From the NCBI GenBank assembly GCA_035610365.1, contig CM069438.1:30559869-30623868 (forward strand): 64,000 nt of DNA, written 5' to 3'. The DNA is from Aquatica leii (Eukaryota; Arthropoda; Insecta; Coleoptera; Lampyridae). Shown piece by piece: positions 44,605 through 55,583 of the stretch. The notes under the pieces are model-generated. The model was not told the DNA's origin and did no database searches. It saw only the letters and a program-made list of their open reading frames with translations. Each line of letters opens with the position of its first letter. Position 1 is the first letter of the stretch. A program made the translations under genes and the position numbers.

Positions 44605-46970
44605 ATTTCAATAGATCTTGTTCAGTGTTGCTTAAAAACAGTTGCACTTTTATTATTTATTGTATTATCAGCATCAAAGATATAAGCTATCAGCAGAATA
44701 TCATGATCAGCACGTTGCTAGAAAGTGTCTGCCATACCACATAATTTTGGCAGTGTTCAATGCAACGCAGTTTTAATTTTAACTTTTTGTTAGTTATCAT
44801 TAAAAAAAGAATACCGGGGTTAATTGACCATATTCAAAGGGTTATTCTACACCTTTGCATTTGCATGAATCTTGCCATTTATCAATTTCGATATTTCGGT
44901 GAATGCGAACGGTAAAGGGTGCTCAGAATTTATAATCTCATCAGTTTTGAATAAAATTTAATTGAGCAAGTGACAATGTATTGTTATGAATCATCTGATT
45001 TTTTATGTTTTATAATATTATTTTATACTATTTATTAATGTAAGGGCCAATCGCCAATCTTTCCATCTCCTTACAAATCAAGCCTATTTAAGTTTATCTA
45101 CTTTTAGCTGAATTTTTTTATACTATTTATTAATGTTCTTCAGTTAAAAATTATTTATTACAGAAATAGATAAATATATACAGACTGTATCAGAATTTCT
45201 TATGTTAATTAGTTAATTTCAACACTGCAGTTGAATTATTTATTTCTATTCGACTCAACAAACAACCCTAGTAGCACAAAATATACGTAATATATTAGTA
45301 AATAACATCTCGTAAATATTTAAATGTTGCACTTTTTTATATTGGCCATTTATTGTAATGTTATATGAATAATTTATATAAAATAAATCTCATCTAAATA
45401 TTACCCACTAAACATTTTTATATAACATTTATGTAAATACAATATCCCAGTTTTACATGTTATATAAATTATTAGGTCACATTGACGTAGCGTTTACATT
45501 AATTTTATATAAAATGTTCAGAACATGTTACCTCAATTGTGATATAAATTGAATGTAACAATTTTACATCATTGTGTATGTATATATAATATATATGTCA
45601 GAGACGCATCGAAAATAAAAGGGGCTCCGCTGGGCGTTTATGCTGGGTTAGACTGCATCGACAATGTATTACAAGTGAATAACGCACGACACTGACCGTT
45701 TACACAATTTATTTACTATAGCAAAAGTTACAGTACACATTTCAAACAAAGTCATTAATAAACAATAACACAAACAAACAAAACTGATTTCATTAGTATA
45801 AAAATTAAATTTATAAACGTTTACTGATCAATACTCGAACAAACGATCCGACACCCGCTCTTTGATCTTATCAAGTTGTCACCACCAAATATCATTTCAA
45901 TCTGCTCTCTTACAAGTTACATTTTCTATCTGGTGTCGTTCCGTTCGCATGAAAATTGTATTTTCACACGCGTTCCTTGCCCATATAATATCCAACCCTG
46001 ATTGGTTGATTCTAAGTTATTAAGTTACAAAGACTAAACATTTTAAACATAATTTATGGGAACACAAACAAATGAGTGCACGTGTATGCATTCCATAGCC
46101 GTAGGCAGGCTTATATTCGGTGCCTCCGACATATATGTTACATAAAAATTATATTATTTATTATGTCAATATTATATCACGTTAACATTAAATTGATGTA
46201 ATTAACTAAGTAATTTGTTAATGTATTATGTAACGTGTAAATTCGTAAATGGGCATAAATTCGCCTGATGGTTAGGCAACCTTGCCTTTAACCGTGTGAA
46301 ATATCTGACCTCGAGCTATATTCTTCAATTTATGCTCGTAGAGGGCGCGCGAGTAGTTGGCTATCTACAGAATTCATTTTTATTTAGTGGTTCGCGTTGT
46401 AGTGGATGTGGCGGAAACGGATTGGTAAGAAAAATGAGGTTTTTCCTTATCGATCATCATCTAATGCAACGACGTTTTATTTTAGAAATCCTTAATAAAT
46501 CCGCTCGAATGTCACATTCGTAAAACAAAATATCTACGTATTTCTAAGGAAAATCATAAAGTAGGTTAGTATTCGCACGTGGTTGATGGTGGAGACGTAC
46601 CAACTAATATTCGCTGTTTCAGCTTTCTTTCGGAGCTTTCTTTCTGAGCTGATGTTCTGTGTGACTTCTTACGAACTGCCGGAGTTGTTAACCGTATCTA
46701 TGAAATAACAAGCGCAGCGGTGTAAAGAATCCAAATCGACTGATGGCGCTTTCTTATAGCTTGGGGAGTGTGCCGAGGGTTTAAAAACAAGGTGACCTGG
46801 TGAATAAGTAATTCAATAAAAAGAATTCGGAACGAAAAGGTATTTATACGTATCTCTAAGCGTAACGTCGAAAATTGGGAAACCGCGGAACCTCGACCCA
46901 CTTTCGTCCCCGCGCTGCGGGGTATCTACTTCTGCTCGCGCCTAACAACGTGTAATGAATGGTACGGGGT
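44605..46970. other. ZAD gene 5' flank and shared non-coding block, copy B
   Basis: The 5' flank of the ZAD gene (44605-44975) is conserved in all three copies and may hold its promoter; no clear TATA box. 45000-46970 matches 13300-15371: ATGTAA/TTACAT-rich to about 46240, then a GC-richer stretch. The frame at 46296-46523 is not conserved in copy A and is discounted. Confidence 0.5.
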
Positions 46971-47270
46971 CTGGACACAACGGCCACTGGACACAACGGC
47001 CACACAGAATTTAGTATGCCCATATCGGCCACACTGGACACATCGGCCAAATATGATATGCGGACACAACGGCCACCTTGGACGTAACGGCCACCGCTCT
47101 AGCTGGACACAACGGCCACCGTTCTAGCTCGACACAACGGCCACCTTGAACACAACGGCCACTGGACACTACGGCCACACAGAATTTTCGTATGGCCATA
47201 TCGGCCACAGTGGACACATCGGCCAAACATGATATGTGGACACAACGGCCACCTTGGACACTACGGCCAA
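46971..47270 (+). repeat. Array of GGACACAACGGCCAC-type repeats, copy B
   Basis: About twelve units of the array seen at 15372-15727, with the same variant classes (ACAACGG, ACATCGG, CGTAACGG, ACTACGG). It sits about 300 bp upstream of the RING-like gene. The order of variants is largely conserved with copy A. Confidence 0.9.
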
Positions 47271-47569
47271 TAAGATTCAGAGTCATCGCCAAAGTAAGGT
47301 TTGCCCGAAAAATTATCACAGTACCTTATTTATGTGTAAAATAAAATTATTGAACTTATTGGTTGTACAGGTACAACGAACGACAGTGGATTGGCAGGGT
47401 CGGAGGCGATTTTCTTTCCGTTTTTAAAAGAGCACGGAGAACAAACAATGATTGCGAATCGTTCCATGCTGCCTTAGTTCGTATTCAAGTTTATCGGTAA
47501 GCACTTACTTTATACAAAACAATAACCTACAATAATCTTTTGGTAGTATTCTAAAATTAGTTGAAAAAC

Positions 47570-48797
47570 ATGATATCATCTAATCGAATACCACTCGTGT
47601 ATTCAGTATATCCAAATACTTGCCTTTTTTTCGACAAAATTAATTTTTCAGACGGCCTGCGTAATATAACGGCTCTAACTGTACGAGAGTTAAAAGTTTT
47701 CGTAACCGAGGGACTTCAAATACGAGTGCTAGGAAAGCGGAAATTCCGCTATAATAATCGGCGTATTCAGACTGCGACGTCTCAATTTCTCGAGAACAAC
47801 AATGTAGGCTGGTTTTTGGATATGGTGTGCCATTCCGTAGAGTCGCTAGTTGGGAGAGATTTGACGGACATTCCTCTCGAGGTAAACGAACAGCAGGAGC
47901 AGACTGAACTGCTTGCACCGTTGGACGGTGACATTCCCGCTGAGTACCAAACCCCAGCCCCAGGTGGGAACGACGAAGACTCCGGAGACGAAGAAACAAA
48001 CCCAGCAGAAGCAGTTCCACTGGTACCATACCCTCAATTAGGACTTGATTGTGAGTATAGGTCCATATTAATTTCGTAAGCAATTAAACTCCTAGATACT
48101 TTTAGCACTATAAAATTTAATTTTTGTTCATTAGATGATTCCGCGGACGAAGAGGTGTTTCATTTGCCGGAAGACGTTTATGAAGAAGTACCATGTACGT
48201 ATTTATAGAATTATAAAGAATGTTTATAGAAAAGCCCAGGCTGTTTATTGCGGTAACTATTAGTAATATCAATAAAAATGTTGATACAAAAGGCTGCCCC
48301 TTTACTCCTCTAGGACTAGCAATTACGTTTTGTTTTGCCATGAAAATTCTTTTCTCATAGTTCAGATGCCAATTTATCTAAAAGCGAAAAAAAAAGAATA
48401 CCAGAAAATGCTACAATTTACATACAAATAACATAAAACTTAGTAAGGTTACGCTAATAGTAGTTTATAATGATTTTAGTGGAAGCTTTTGAAAATGCCG
48501 GTCAAGAAGTTCAACCACAGATTCCAAACCCATTTATAGGTAGTGGCTATGACGATGGTAAACACACCTATACTGTATAACGTTTTATATAAATTGTAAC
48601 AATTGTTGAAATTTTAGATATACATAGATGATACGCTATCTGAGGAAGAAGCATGTTTTATATGTAGAGGTCGCAGAAAAAAATACGTGCTTATTAACTG
48701 CGGCCATTTATTGTGCGGTTACTGCGCCACACATTCTTACAATCCATTGAATGACGTAGTTTCTAATAAATGTCCTATATACTACAGTAATACTTAA
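47570..48797 (+). CDS. SAP-like / RING-like four-exon gene, copy B (262 aa)
   Basis: Exons 47570-48050, 48135-48194, 48480-48557 and 48628-48797 join in one phase (1) and give 262 codons plus stop. Residues about 36-60 (LTVRELKVFVTEGLQ...GKRKF) resemble a SAP DNA-binding motif, followed by an acidic, Pro-rich linker (GGNDEDSGDEE). The C-terminus has a RING-type pattern: CFIC, 11 residues, CGH, CGYC, 14 residues, CPIY; the final Cys expected of C3HC4 is Tyr here and is also absent in copy A. RINGs usually transfer ubiquitin; with one ligand missing, activity is uncertain. The start is the first ATG in frame, but a splice-acceptor-like TAATTTTTCAG at about 47650 leaves open an upstream exon. 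Whether it is a host gene or element cargo is unknown. The third intron could use either of two acceptors; the one chosen keeps the frame. Confidence 0.6.
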
Positions 48798-48799
48798 GG

Positions 48800-49883
48800 A
48801 ACCAATACAAATTTTCTTTTAAATAACCATTTCTCGAAAATATTTGCTTTCATTTTTTGAACCTAATAGTGTTTACGTGGTTGCAATGATGCAACCCAGT
48901 GGCGTATCAAATAGTATTTAAAAGGGGACACCGTACTCGGTTTTTACGCTACTGCAATGACATATTAAAATAAAAATTACTGTGTAAGACACCAAGTTCC
49001 CTGTAGCCCGTCCAGACAAGAAGGAAAACAAATCTATAAAAAAAGTCTTCGGAGAAAATACTAAGAAAAAAAATTTCCGGAAAAAAGCCCGGAGAAAAAA
49101 ACAACCCCAAAAAAAAGTCCCCCAAAAAAATACCTGGGAACAAAAACATCCCTGAATATTAGCAAAATTTGAACTATTTGTGATTAATCACGCCCTGTTA
49201 TGTTTCTATTATACAAAATTATTTAAATAGGAATTGAAACACAAACTCAACTACTTGAAATTGTAATTTAATCGTAACTTAACTGCATATATTACAAATA
49301 TGTTTCGGCTTTTTTAACTGACTTAAATCCATCAGCAGGCGAAGAAGTAAATGTTGGTACTCAATACAATAAGACCTCAAAGTTCGCCAAGACATTTAAA
49401 AGGGTTGATATAAATGTATAGAAATACATGTAACAACCAGGAACATGTTTGGAATAAATAATACAAATTATATTAATGAAATGTTAAAAAATGCGATCTA
49501 GCATCATTTATAGTAAAACTAAGAGCCTAGTCATAAGCTGAATGACAGATAATTACACAAAATTATTTATGAACTTTACCTTTTTACCTCAGGCATTTCT
49601 TCCTATAAACTTTCACTGCGGGGCTCTTTTATCGCGAGACTGCTTTTACGCGGAGCTTTTATTCCGGGAACTTTTTCCGAGTACTTTTTGTCGGCGACGC
49701 TTTTTTCCGGAAATTTTTTTCTGGGCTTTATTCCCAAAACTTTTTTTCCGGATAAAAACAACGTTTTCGATATAACTATAAATAGAAAACTTCTATTATT
49801 TTTCAGATGATATACTTACAGCTGTTGATTCTCAAATTATGAAGGGTACAATAGCCGACCTGAGCATTTGTGTAATATTTATC
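48800..49883. other. 3' flank of RING-like gene with CCGG tracts and PLE-like remnant, copy B
   Basis: Matches 18740-19800. An inverted pair of CCGGAAAAAA-type tracts lies at about 49020-49140 and 49640-49760, with the CTGATGG...GCCGAAACAT motif on the minus strand near 49300-49345. No gene recognised. Confidence 0.5.
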
Positions 49884-50400
49884 ATTAATCTAATTAATTG
49901 TGTTTAATTACTATACATAACGTAAAAAAAAATTTCAATTTATAATGTGCGGGAATTGTAAATAGTAGAGATTTGGGAGCTCGAAACGTATTGTTTGTCG
50001 TAACCTAAATGATTGACGAATTTTCTACCGGTTATGAACTTGACGTCAAGGACCACGGGCGGTGTTACTTTTTCTAATTCTCACGCGCGGTCACGGGTGT
50101 ATCTGCTACCGTTTATTGTAGTCGCGGAAACGTAATTTAAACTTTAGTGCATTTTTTTTTGCTTCCAGAGTCTATTTTAGACCTGCTTTAACATTAGATT
50201 CTATTTGTTGTGTAATTTATTTATATGTGATTTATACCACTGTTTTTCTGTTAATATATATATATACCTAATAAATGATTATTGTTTATTCTCGGTATCT
50301 TTCTTTTGGGGGACCTCGGGTCTAGGATCTCCTTTTCTCCTGCCTAGACTTATTACGTTCGACTAAATTTCGAGAAGAGGTGGCGCACTCGGGCATTTCG
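49884..50400. other. Non-coding block shared with 20254-20811
   Basis: It contains the GC-richer landmarks GACGTCAAGGACCACGGGCGG and GGGGGACCTCGGGTC. It lacks the inverted repeat array seen in copy A and so gives that insertion its empty site. Confidence 0.5.
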
Positions 50401-50407
50401 CTTACGC

Positions 50408-51850
50408 AATAGAAATGTATTAAAAATATAATTAAATTTAGATCGGGTTAATGTGTATATAAGAACGTATTGTAGATGTAAATCAGATTACATTTACTTA
50501 ACATATACATTATATGCAGTACTTGTTAAACGCCAGTTATAACTTGTTACATCATTTTATTTACCTATCCTATACCAGAGCTCATTAATTACATCATGTT
50601 ATTTGTTTGGCAATTTTTATCAGACCATTAATTTTAAAAGGTAGTTTTGTTGGACCAACTTTCTAATTTGTATTAGTATTGTTTTAATTTCAAGAACGGG
50701 TTCAGAATGGAAAAAACAAGTTAATTTCGCCCACGGTTAACTTTTCCAAAAAGTTAATAAGACGTATATCTTTATTGAAAAAAAATATCAGGTATAAATA
50801 TACATAAATTAGCATACTATTCTTATACATATATTTGCCGCGCTGTGGTTGTTGCTGTTTAGCTGAAATTGAAGAACACTATTTAATATATAACACCCTT
50901 TTTAGCTTAAAAATTTACAATTCTTCCAAAATGACCTTATTTTGTCCTTGATTTACCCTAAAATACTTAAACAAAAACAGTATTCACCGACAACGATATT
51001 ACGAAAAAAGATATCGGCGTTTCATGACTATTGAATTTCAAAATATTAAAATAGTATATTATATATCAAGGTTGAGAAGTGCATCATTATAACCTAAGCG
51101 ATAGATTATATCGCGAGACGCGAAGCGTCGAGGGATATAAATCGCGCAGGTTATAATGAACTTCTCAACCGTGTTATATATACAATTTTCTCCACTACTA
51201 GAATTATTAACACCTTTTTACTTGTTGCTAAATCAAATTTAAAATTTAAGATATTAATTTTAAATTAAAAATCAAGTCGCTGTGATTCAGACAGTTGTCA
51301 TTAGTTTAATAGAATTAATTTTAACGTAATGCTTAATTGTGATTTAAAACACAAAAATAAACAAATAACGTAAGTTTTTATTGCTAAAGTTGTTTAAATT
51401 GTTTAAAAACATTATTGTTTTAAGCATTGATTATATCTAAAATATATTTAATTCTATAATATTCACATTTAATTAAGCGCGAACTTCAAATAACTTACTT
51501 TTTAAAATCAAATTAATTTACTAATTGAGCGATTTGAAAACTTAAATTAGCATTAAATAAAATCTCTTGCTCTTGGTACGCAGTTTGGTAAACTTTTTTT
51601 CTTTGAAACTGTTGTAGTATTATCAGAAAATGTAAATATGTTCATTATTAACTACTATAGTTAATAATGAAATATTATTTACCTGCGCTTAAAAAAGTAC
51701 AACTTCACGGCCTTCTATTATACAACTACGCAAAGATAATTAAAGAGTACTTATATCCATGGTGTAAAATCGAGATTGTTTGATTTTGAAATCTTCAAAC
51801 AGCAAGCTATGTGAAATAAGTCAAACAATGATTGGCCGATATCGCTGATA
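50408..51850 (+). repeat. Duplicated non-coding block D', partner of 26142-27790
   Basis: Near-identical to block D apart from small indels, one extra hairpin centre (51084-51158) and the loss of about 280 bp relative to 27370-27700. No coding frame. Confidence 0.85.
51067..51176. repeat. Long hairpin, AAGGTTGAGAAGT arms
   Basis: Outer arms AGGTTGAGAAGTGCA and ACTTCTCAACC, inner arms CATTATAACCT and AGGTTATAATG, and a GC-rich centre with GCGAGACGCGAAGCGTCGAG. Block D has only the outer part. Confidence 0.8.
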
Positions 51851-52604
51851 TACAAGGTGTATCAGCAATCTCGGCTTTTTACACCATATTCGTAATAATT
51901 CTTAAAACGAAAAAATCAAAACATACGCAATTTATCTGACAACCTTTCTGGTAACAAATGCGATCTATGTATACCCAATGTGTTTCCTAAAAGTTCATAA
52001 TATTGGTATTATTTTATTACTTACCGGAATATACTACTAAATGAGACTGCCCCATGTCCTGAAACAACCTTGTGACCGCGCTACCTTTTTTGTAATCCCA
52101 TAAATTAGACACTAAATACAAAATAATTGTCTACAATTGGAAATGGAACGAAAATCAAAACTGCAACTCGTGAAATCAACGTACACCGTAGTGAAACTGC
52201 GCAATTCCGCGGTCTGCGTCCGTTATAGCCCAATCAACAAGAAAACATTTTTGAAACATTTTTTTCAAAGTTTTACAAAAGATATATTAACATTTTTTAC
52301 AACATTGCAAAAACGTCTTAATGGCCAGAATGATGTTGCAAAATCAATATTAGAAAAACATTCTAAAAATGTTTAAAAAACATTATTTATAATTCAAAAG
52401 TGTTTGATGGCAGGGCCATCTCATAGTATAAATTTACTATGTGATTAAAATTAACTGTAGATAGCTATAAACGATGGTAAATACGTTGAGTTAGTTTAAC
52501 ACCCGCGAAATTCAAAATAAGCTTTGAAAAATTCGTCGGGATAAAACCACAACGTAAAATGACATTGGGGGTGAGCAATGTCAATGCAATTGTGTAAACG
52601 CCAC
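51851..52604. other. Spacer with F5 end fragment
   Basis: No gene recognised. 52229-52390 is the left end of a CCCAATCAACAAG element (separate entry). The frame at 52137-52376 overlaps that end and is discounted. Confidence 0.45.
52229..52390 (+). mobile_element. Element F5 fragment, CCCAATCAACAAG end
   Basis: It begins CCCAATCAACAAGAAAAC with AAACATTTTT/AAAAATGTTT words in both orientations. The end matches the CCCAATCAGCAAGGAAAC type at 38822. No opposite end found. Confidence 0.5.
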
Positions 52605-52670
52605 TAGAGTGAACTACTAGACAGCTGTTTCGCCCTTTTGGGGCTCATCAGTAGTAGGAGATACACTCTA
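52605..52670 (-). ncRNA. Type I hammerhead self-cleaving ribozyme candidate
   Basis: On the minus strand all core parts occur in order: stem I outer arm TAGAGTG (52670-52664), inner arm CTACTA (52657-52652), CTGATGA (52651-52645), stem II GCCC-CAAAA-GGGC (52644-52632), GAAA (52631-52628), a minimal stem III CAGCTG (52627-52622), GTC with predicted cleavage after 52620, then TAGTAG (52619-52614) and CACTCTA (52611-52605), which pair with the stem I arms. No core base is changed. Very short stem III is typical of hammerheads in Penelope-like elements and retrozymes. It lies 20 bp from the Penelope-like terminal hairpin and on the same strand as that element's coding region. Cleavage is predicted, not shown. 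Confidence 0.8.
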
Positions 52671-52690
52671 ATGTTGTTCCCACAATTGCA

Positions 52691-52840
52691 AATATTTTTA
52701 GGGTAAATGATGTATTATTTATTTAGAATAATATAAATGCGAGCTTTCGAACTTAATTAAATAATTTTGCCTGACGAAGAACTTAGACCTAGTTCGAAAG
52801 CTCGCATTTATAAAATTCTAAATAAATAATACATCATTTA
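52691..52840. repeat. Hairpin terminal repeat with CTGACGA/GAAA core, copy C side
   Basis: Same unit as 39791-39959, here cut at 52840 by the Penelope-like element; its right continuation resumes after about 54618-54640. TAAATGCGAGC pairs with GCTCGCATTTA. Confidence 0.75.
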
Positions 52841-54617
52841 TTAAATTATTTTTTGGGTAAATGGTGTATATTTATTTAGAAATACAATTGCTAGCTTTCG
52901 AACTTTGTCTAAGTTCTTCGTCAGGCAAAAATTAAATTAATTTGACAATTATAAAAACTAAGGTAACTAAAAAACAATAACTATAAGGGAACTAGATAAT
53001 AAGCGCAAGTATTTAGCTACAGCATTCGCTCGAAGGTCTAAAGGAAAACCACCATAAAAAACTCTAGACGTAGCTTAAGTGTCAATGGTGGACAAATTAA
53101 GATTAAGAAATAACAGGTAACCATGTGTCAGAAAGTTCGTAACCACTATCTCTATTGAAATTGTTAGGATGTTTGATAATTTCAATAGCTTCTCTAATCT
53201 TTCTTGATTTCCAGTTCTTTGTTTTAGAAATTGTTTTAGTTTTCTCAAAGTTTATATCATGAAGAGTGTCAAGTGCATGTTCGGCAATGGCAGACTTAGT
53301 AGGTTGTAGTAAACGAAGATGTCTTTTATGTTCTTTTAATCTCGTATCTATAGTTCTACCCGTTTCGCCAATATATACCTTGCCACAAGTGCATGGGACT
53401 TGGTACACTCCACAGGTATTGTAAGGTATTTTGTCTTTTAAAGGATTCAACAAATTTTTAATCTTAGTAGTAGTATTATAAGCTACTTTTATCTTATGTT
53501 TACTTAGTATTCTTCCAATTTTGTCACTTATGTTGGAAACAAAAGGTAGAATAACAAAGTTTTGGTTAATTGTTGAATCATCTGTTAAAGTAGGTCTTTG
53601 GTCTAAGAAACTTTTTAATTTGTTTTTTATTAAAACCATTTTTTATAAAAACTTTCTTAAGTTGTTCTAATTCTTCTTGTACATTATCTTAGTGACAAAT
53701 TATTGTTGCACGATTATATAATGTGCGAATCGTCCCAAGTTTCTGAGCTGGGTGATGATGAGAATTTGCGTTTATGTATTGATCTGTATGTGTTGGTTTT
53801 CGATAAACTGAATGTATTAAAGTACCATCTAATTTTCTTTCTATTTTAACATCAAGAAAAGGTAAGGTACTATTAATTTCTTTTTCAATACTAAATTTTA
53901 TGTTAGGATGTCGATTGTTAAGGTATTGAAGAAATATTTGTAGTTCATCTAAACCATGAGACCAAATTGCAAAAACATCATCTACATATCTTAGCCATAA
54001 TTTTGGTTTTTTTGAAGCATATTTTAAGGCTTCTTCTTCAAAATATTCCATATAATAATTAGCAATAGATGGAGAAATTGGTGATCCCATTGCTACACCA
54101 TCTATCTGTTTGTAGTATTCACCATTAAACAAAAAGAATGATGTTGTCAAACAATGTTCAAATAACTTTATAGTATTATTATCAAACTGTCGTTGTAAAA
54201 GTTGTAAAGTATCAAGTATTGGAACTTTAGTGAACAACGAAGAAACATCAAAACTAACCATTAAATCATTTGAAGATAATTTCTGTTTACTAATTACTTC
54301 AATAAAATGTTGTGTGTTCTTTATAAATGACACATGGTTACCTGTTATTTCTTAATCTTAATTTGTCCACCATTGACACTTAAGCTACGTCTAGAGTTTT
54401 TTATGGTGGTTTTCCTTTAGACCTTCGAGCGAATGCTGTAGCTAAATACTTGCGCTTATTATCTAGTTCCCTTATAGTTATTGTTTTTTAGTTACCTTAG
54501 TTTTTATAATTGTCAAATTAATTTAATTTTTGCCTGACGAAGAACTTAGACAAAGTTCGAAAGCTAGCAATTGTATTTCTAAATAAATATACACCATTTA
54601 CCCAAAAAATAATTTAA
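52841..54617 (-). mobile_element. Penelope-like element, 5'-truncated, with inverted ends
   Basis: Coding order on the minus strand is reverse transcriptase then GIY-YIG endonuclease, diagnostic of Penelope-like elements. The 3' end (52841-53130) is present again in inverse orientation at 54329-54617, including the last codons of the endonuclease (TWLPVIS and stop) and the CTGACGA...GAAA terminal motif. The inverted copy is joined directly to the truncated reverse transcriptase. Such inverted partial terminal repeats are known for this class. Confidence 0.9.
53103..54333 (-). pseudogene. Penelope-like polymerase: reverse transcriptase and GIY-YIG nuclease
   Basis: The 54333-53689 frame carries palm motifs MVSFDVSSLFTKVP, DGVAMGSPISPSIANYYME and the catalytic WLRYVDDVFAIW, then FLDVKIERK and HSVYRKPTHTDQY. 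After an in-frame TAA and a 1-base frameshift, 53639-53103 gives the GIY-YIG domain: GVYQVPCTCGKVYIGETGRT (the GIY position is GVY, the YIG is intact), TRLKEHKRHL and AIAEHA, with the expected Cys pair. The RT N-terminus is missing at the inverted junction. Full-length proteins have about 800 residues; about 410 are represented here. It copies RNA at a nicked target; this copy is inactive because of truncation and two lesions. Confidence 0.9.
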
Positions 54618-55583
54618 TAATGTTTTATGGTGAAAGTTTTACATCATTTACCCTAAAAATATTTTAATATAAACAACCTTTATTGTTCAGGCCTTAACAA
54701 CAGATAAAGGTTGTTTTTATTGTTGTCATTCTTCCACTCCGAATTATCCTATCCATAAAATAGAAACATTTTTGATTAATTGGAAACTTTTGTGAGGATT
54801 ATTATAATTATTTCAATTAATATAAAGTACATAAATAACATTTGTTTTACTTTATTAGCAGATTCAATTCCCAGTAAACATTTTCATATACCAGAGATGA
54901 ATTTAAAACATACATTCTGAAACTTAAAACGTTTCTACTTTTGTTGCAAACACATTTCAGAAACGTATAGTAGACCCTTAATGTCCCTTTCAGATATGTT
55001 TCTTCAGAAACATTTCTACGAAACATAAAAAATGAAACATTTCTAAAACGATTGTAAAATGTTTCAGTAGAAATATTTCATATATTTCACCAGAAACATT
55101 TTGGAATGTTTCCACCGAAATGTATCAAAAACGTTTCCATAGTAATGTTTCAAAAGTTCCTACAGAAACGTACTTATACTGTTTTCATAGAAATGTTTTG
55201 TAACGGTTCCATAGCCATCTGCAATATATAAGTTGTATGTATCTGTATATATATAATTTTATAACCTTAAAACATGACAAAGAATGGAAATCATGAAGTA
55301 CATATAATGAACGTTTTAGTGTACCACTGCTGTAACAAATAATATTAGACAGCAAAATTTCTTGCAACAAAAAACGTACCATCATAATAAATGCTGACAT
55401 GTACTAGAATTATCTATTTGAGTTTCACTAGAACGCAAATTAGAAAACGATTAAACTGATACACTAACAATACATTACACAGCATAGCGAGTATACCATT
55501 GCGCAAACGCGGTTATTAAGTACTTAATTCAAATTTGCAAGAAATTTTTTAGAAAAACGGAAAGGTTTAATATGTATTTATTA

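Larger units (their letters stand above)
39780..51870 (+). repeat. Segmental duplication, copy B
   Basis: 39780-46600 is nearly identical to copy C (from about 54640), and 41080-50400 matches copy A. Block D' (50408-51850) follows directly, whereas in A a LINE and F7 intervene. B retains open frames for both genes. Confidence 0.9.

Noticed and set aside
46296-46523. 75-codon frame in copy B upstream of the array
   Set aside because: Broken in copy A at several places and without recognisable features.
47640-48083. Minus-strand frames opposite exon 1 of the RING-like gene
   Set aside because: No domain; the plus strand has splice-consistent exons and recognisable motifs.
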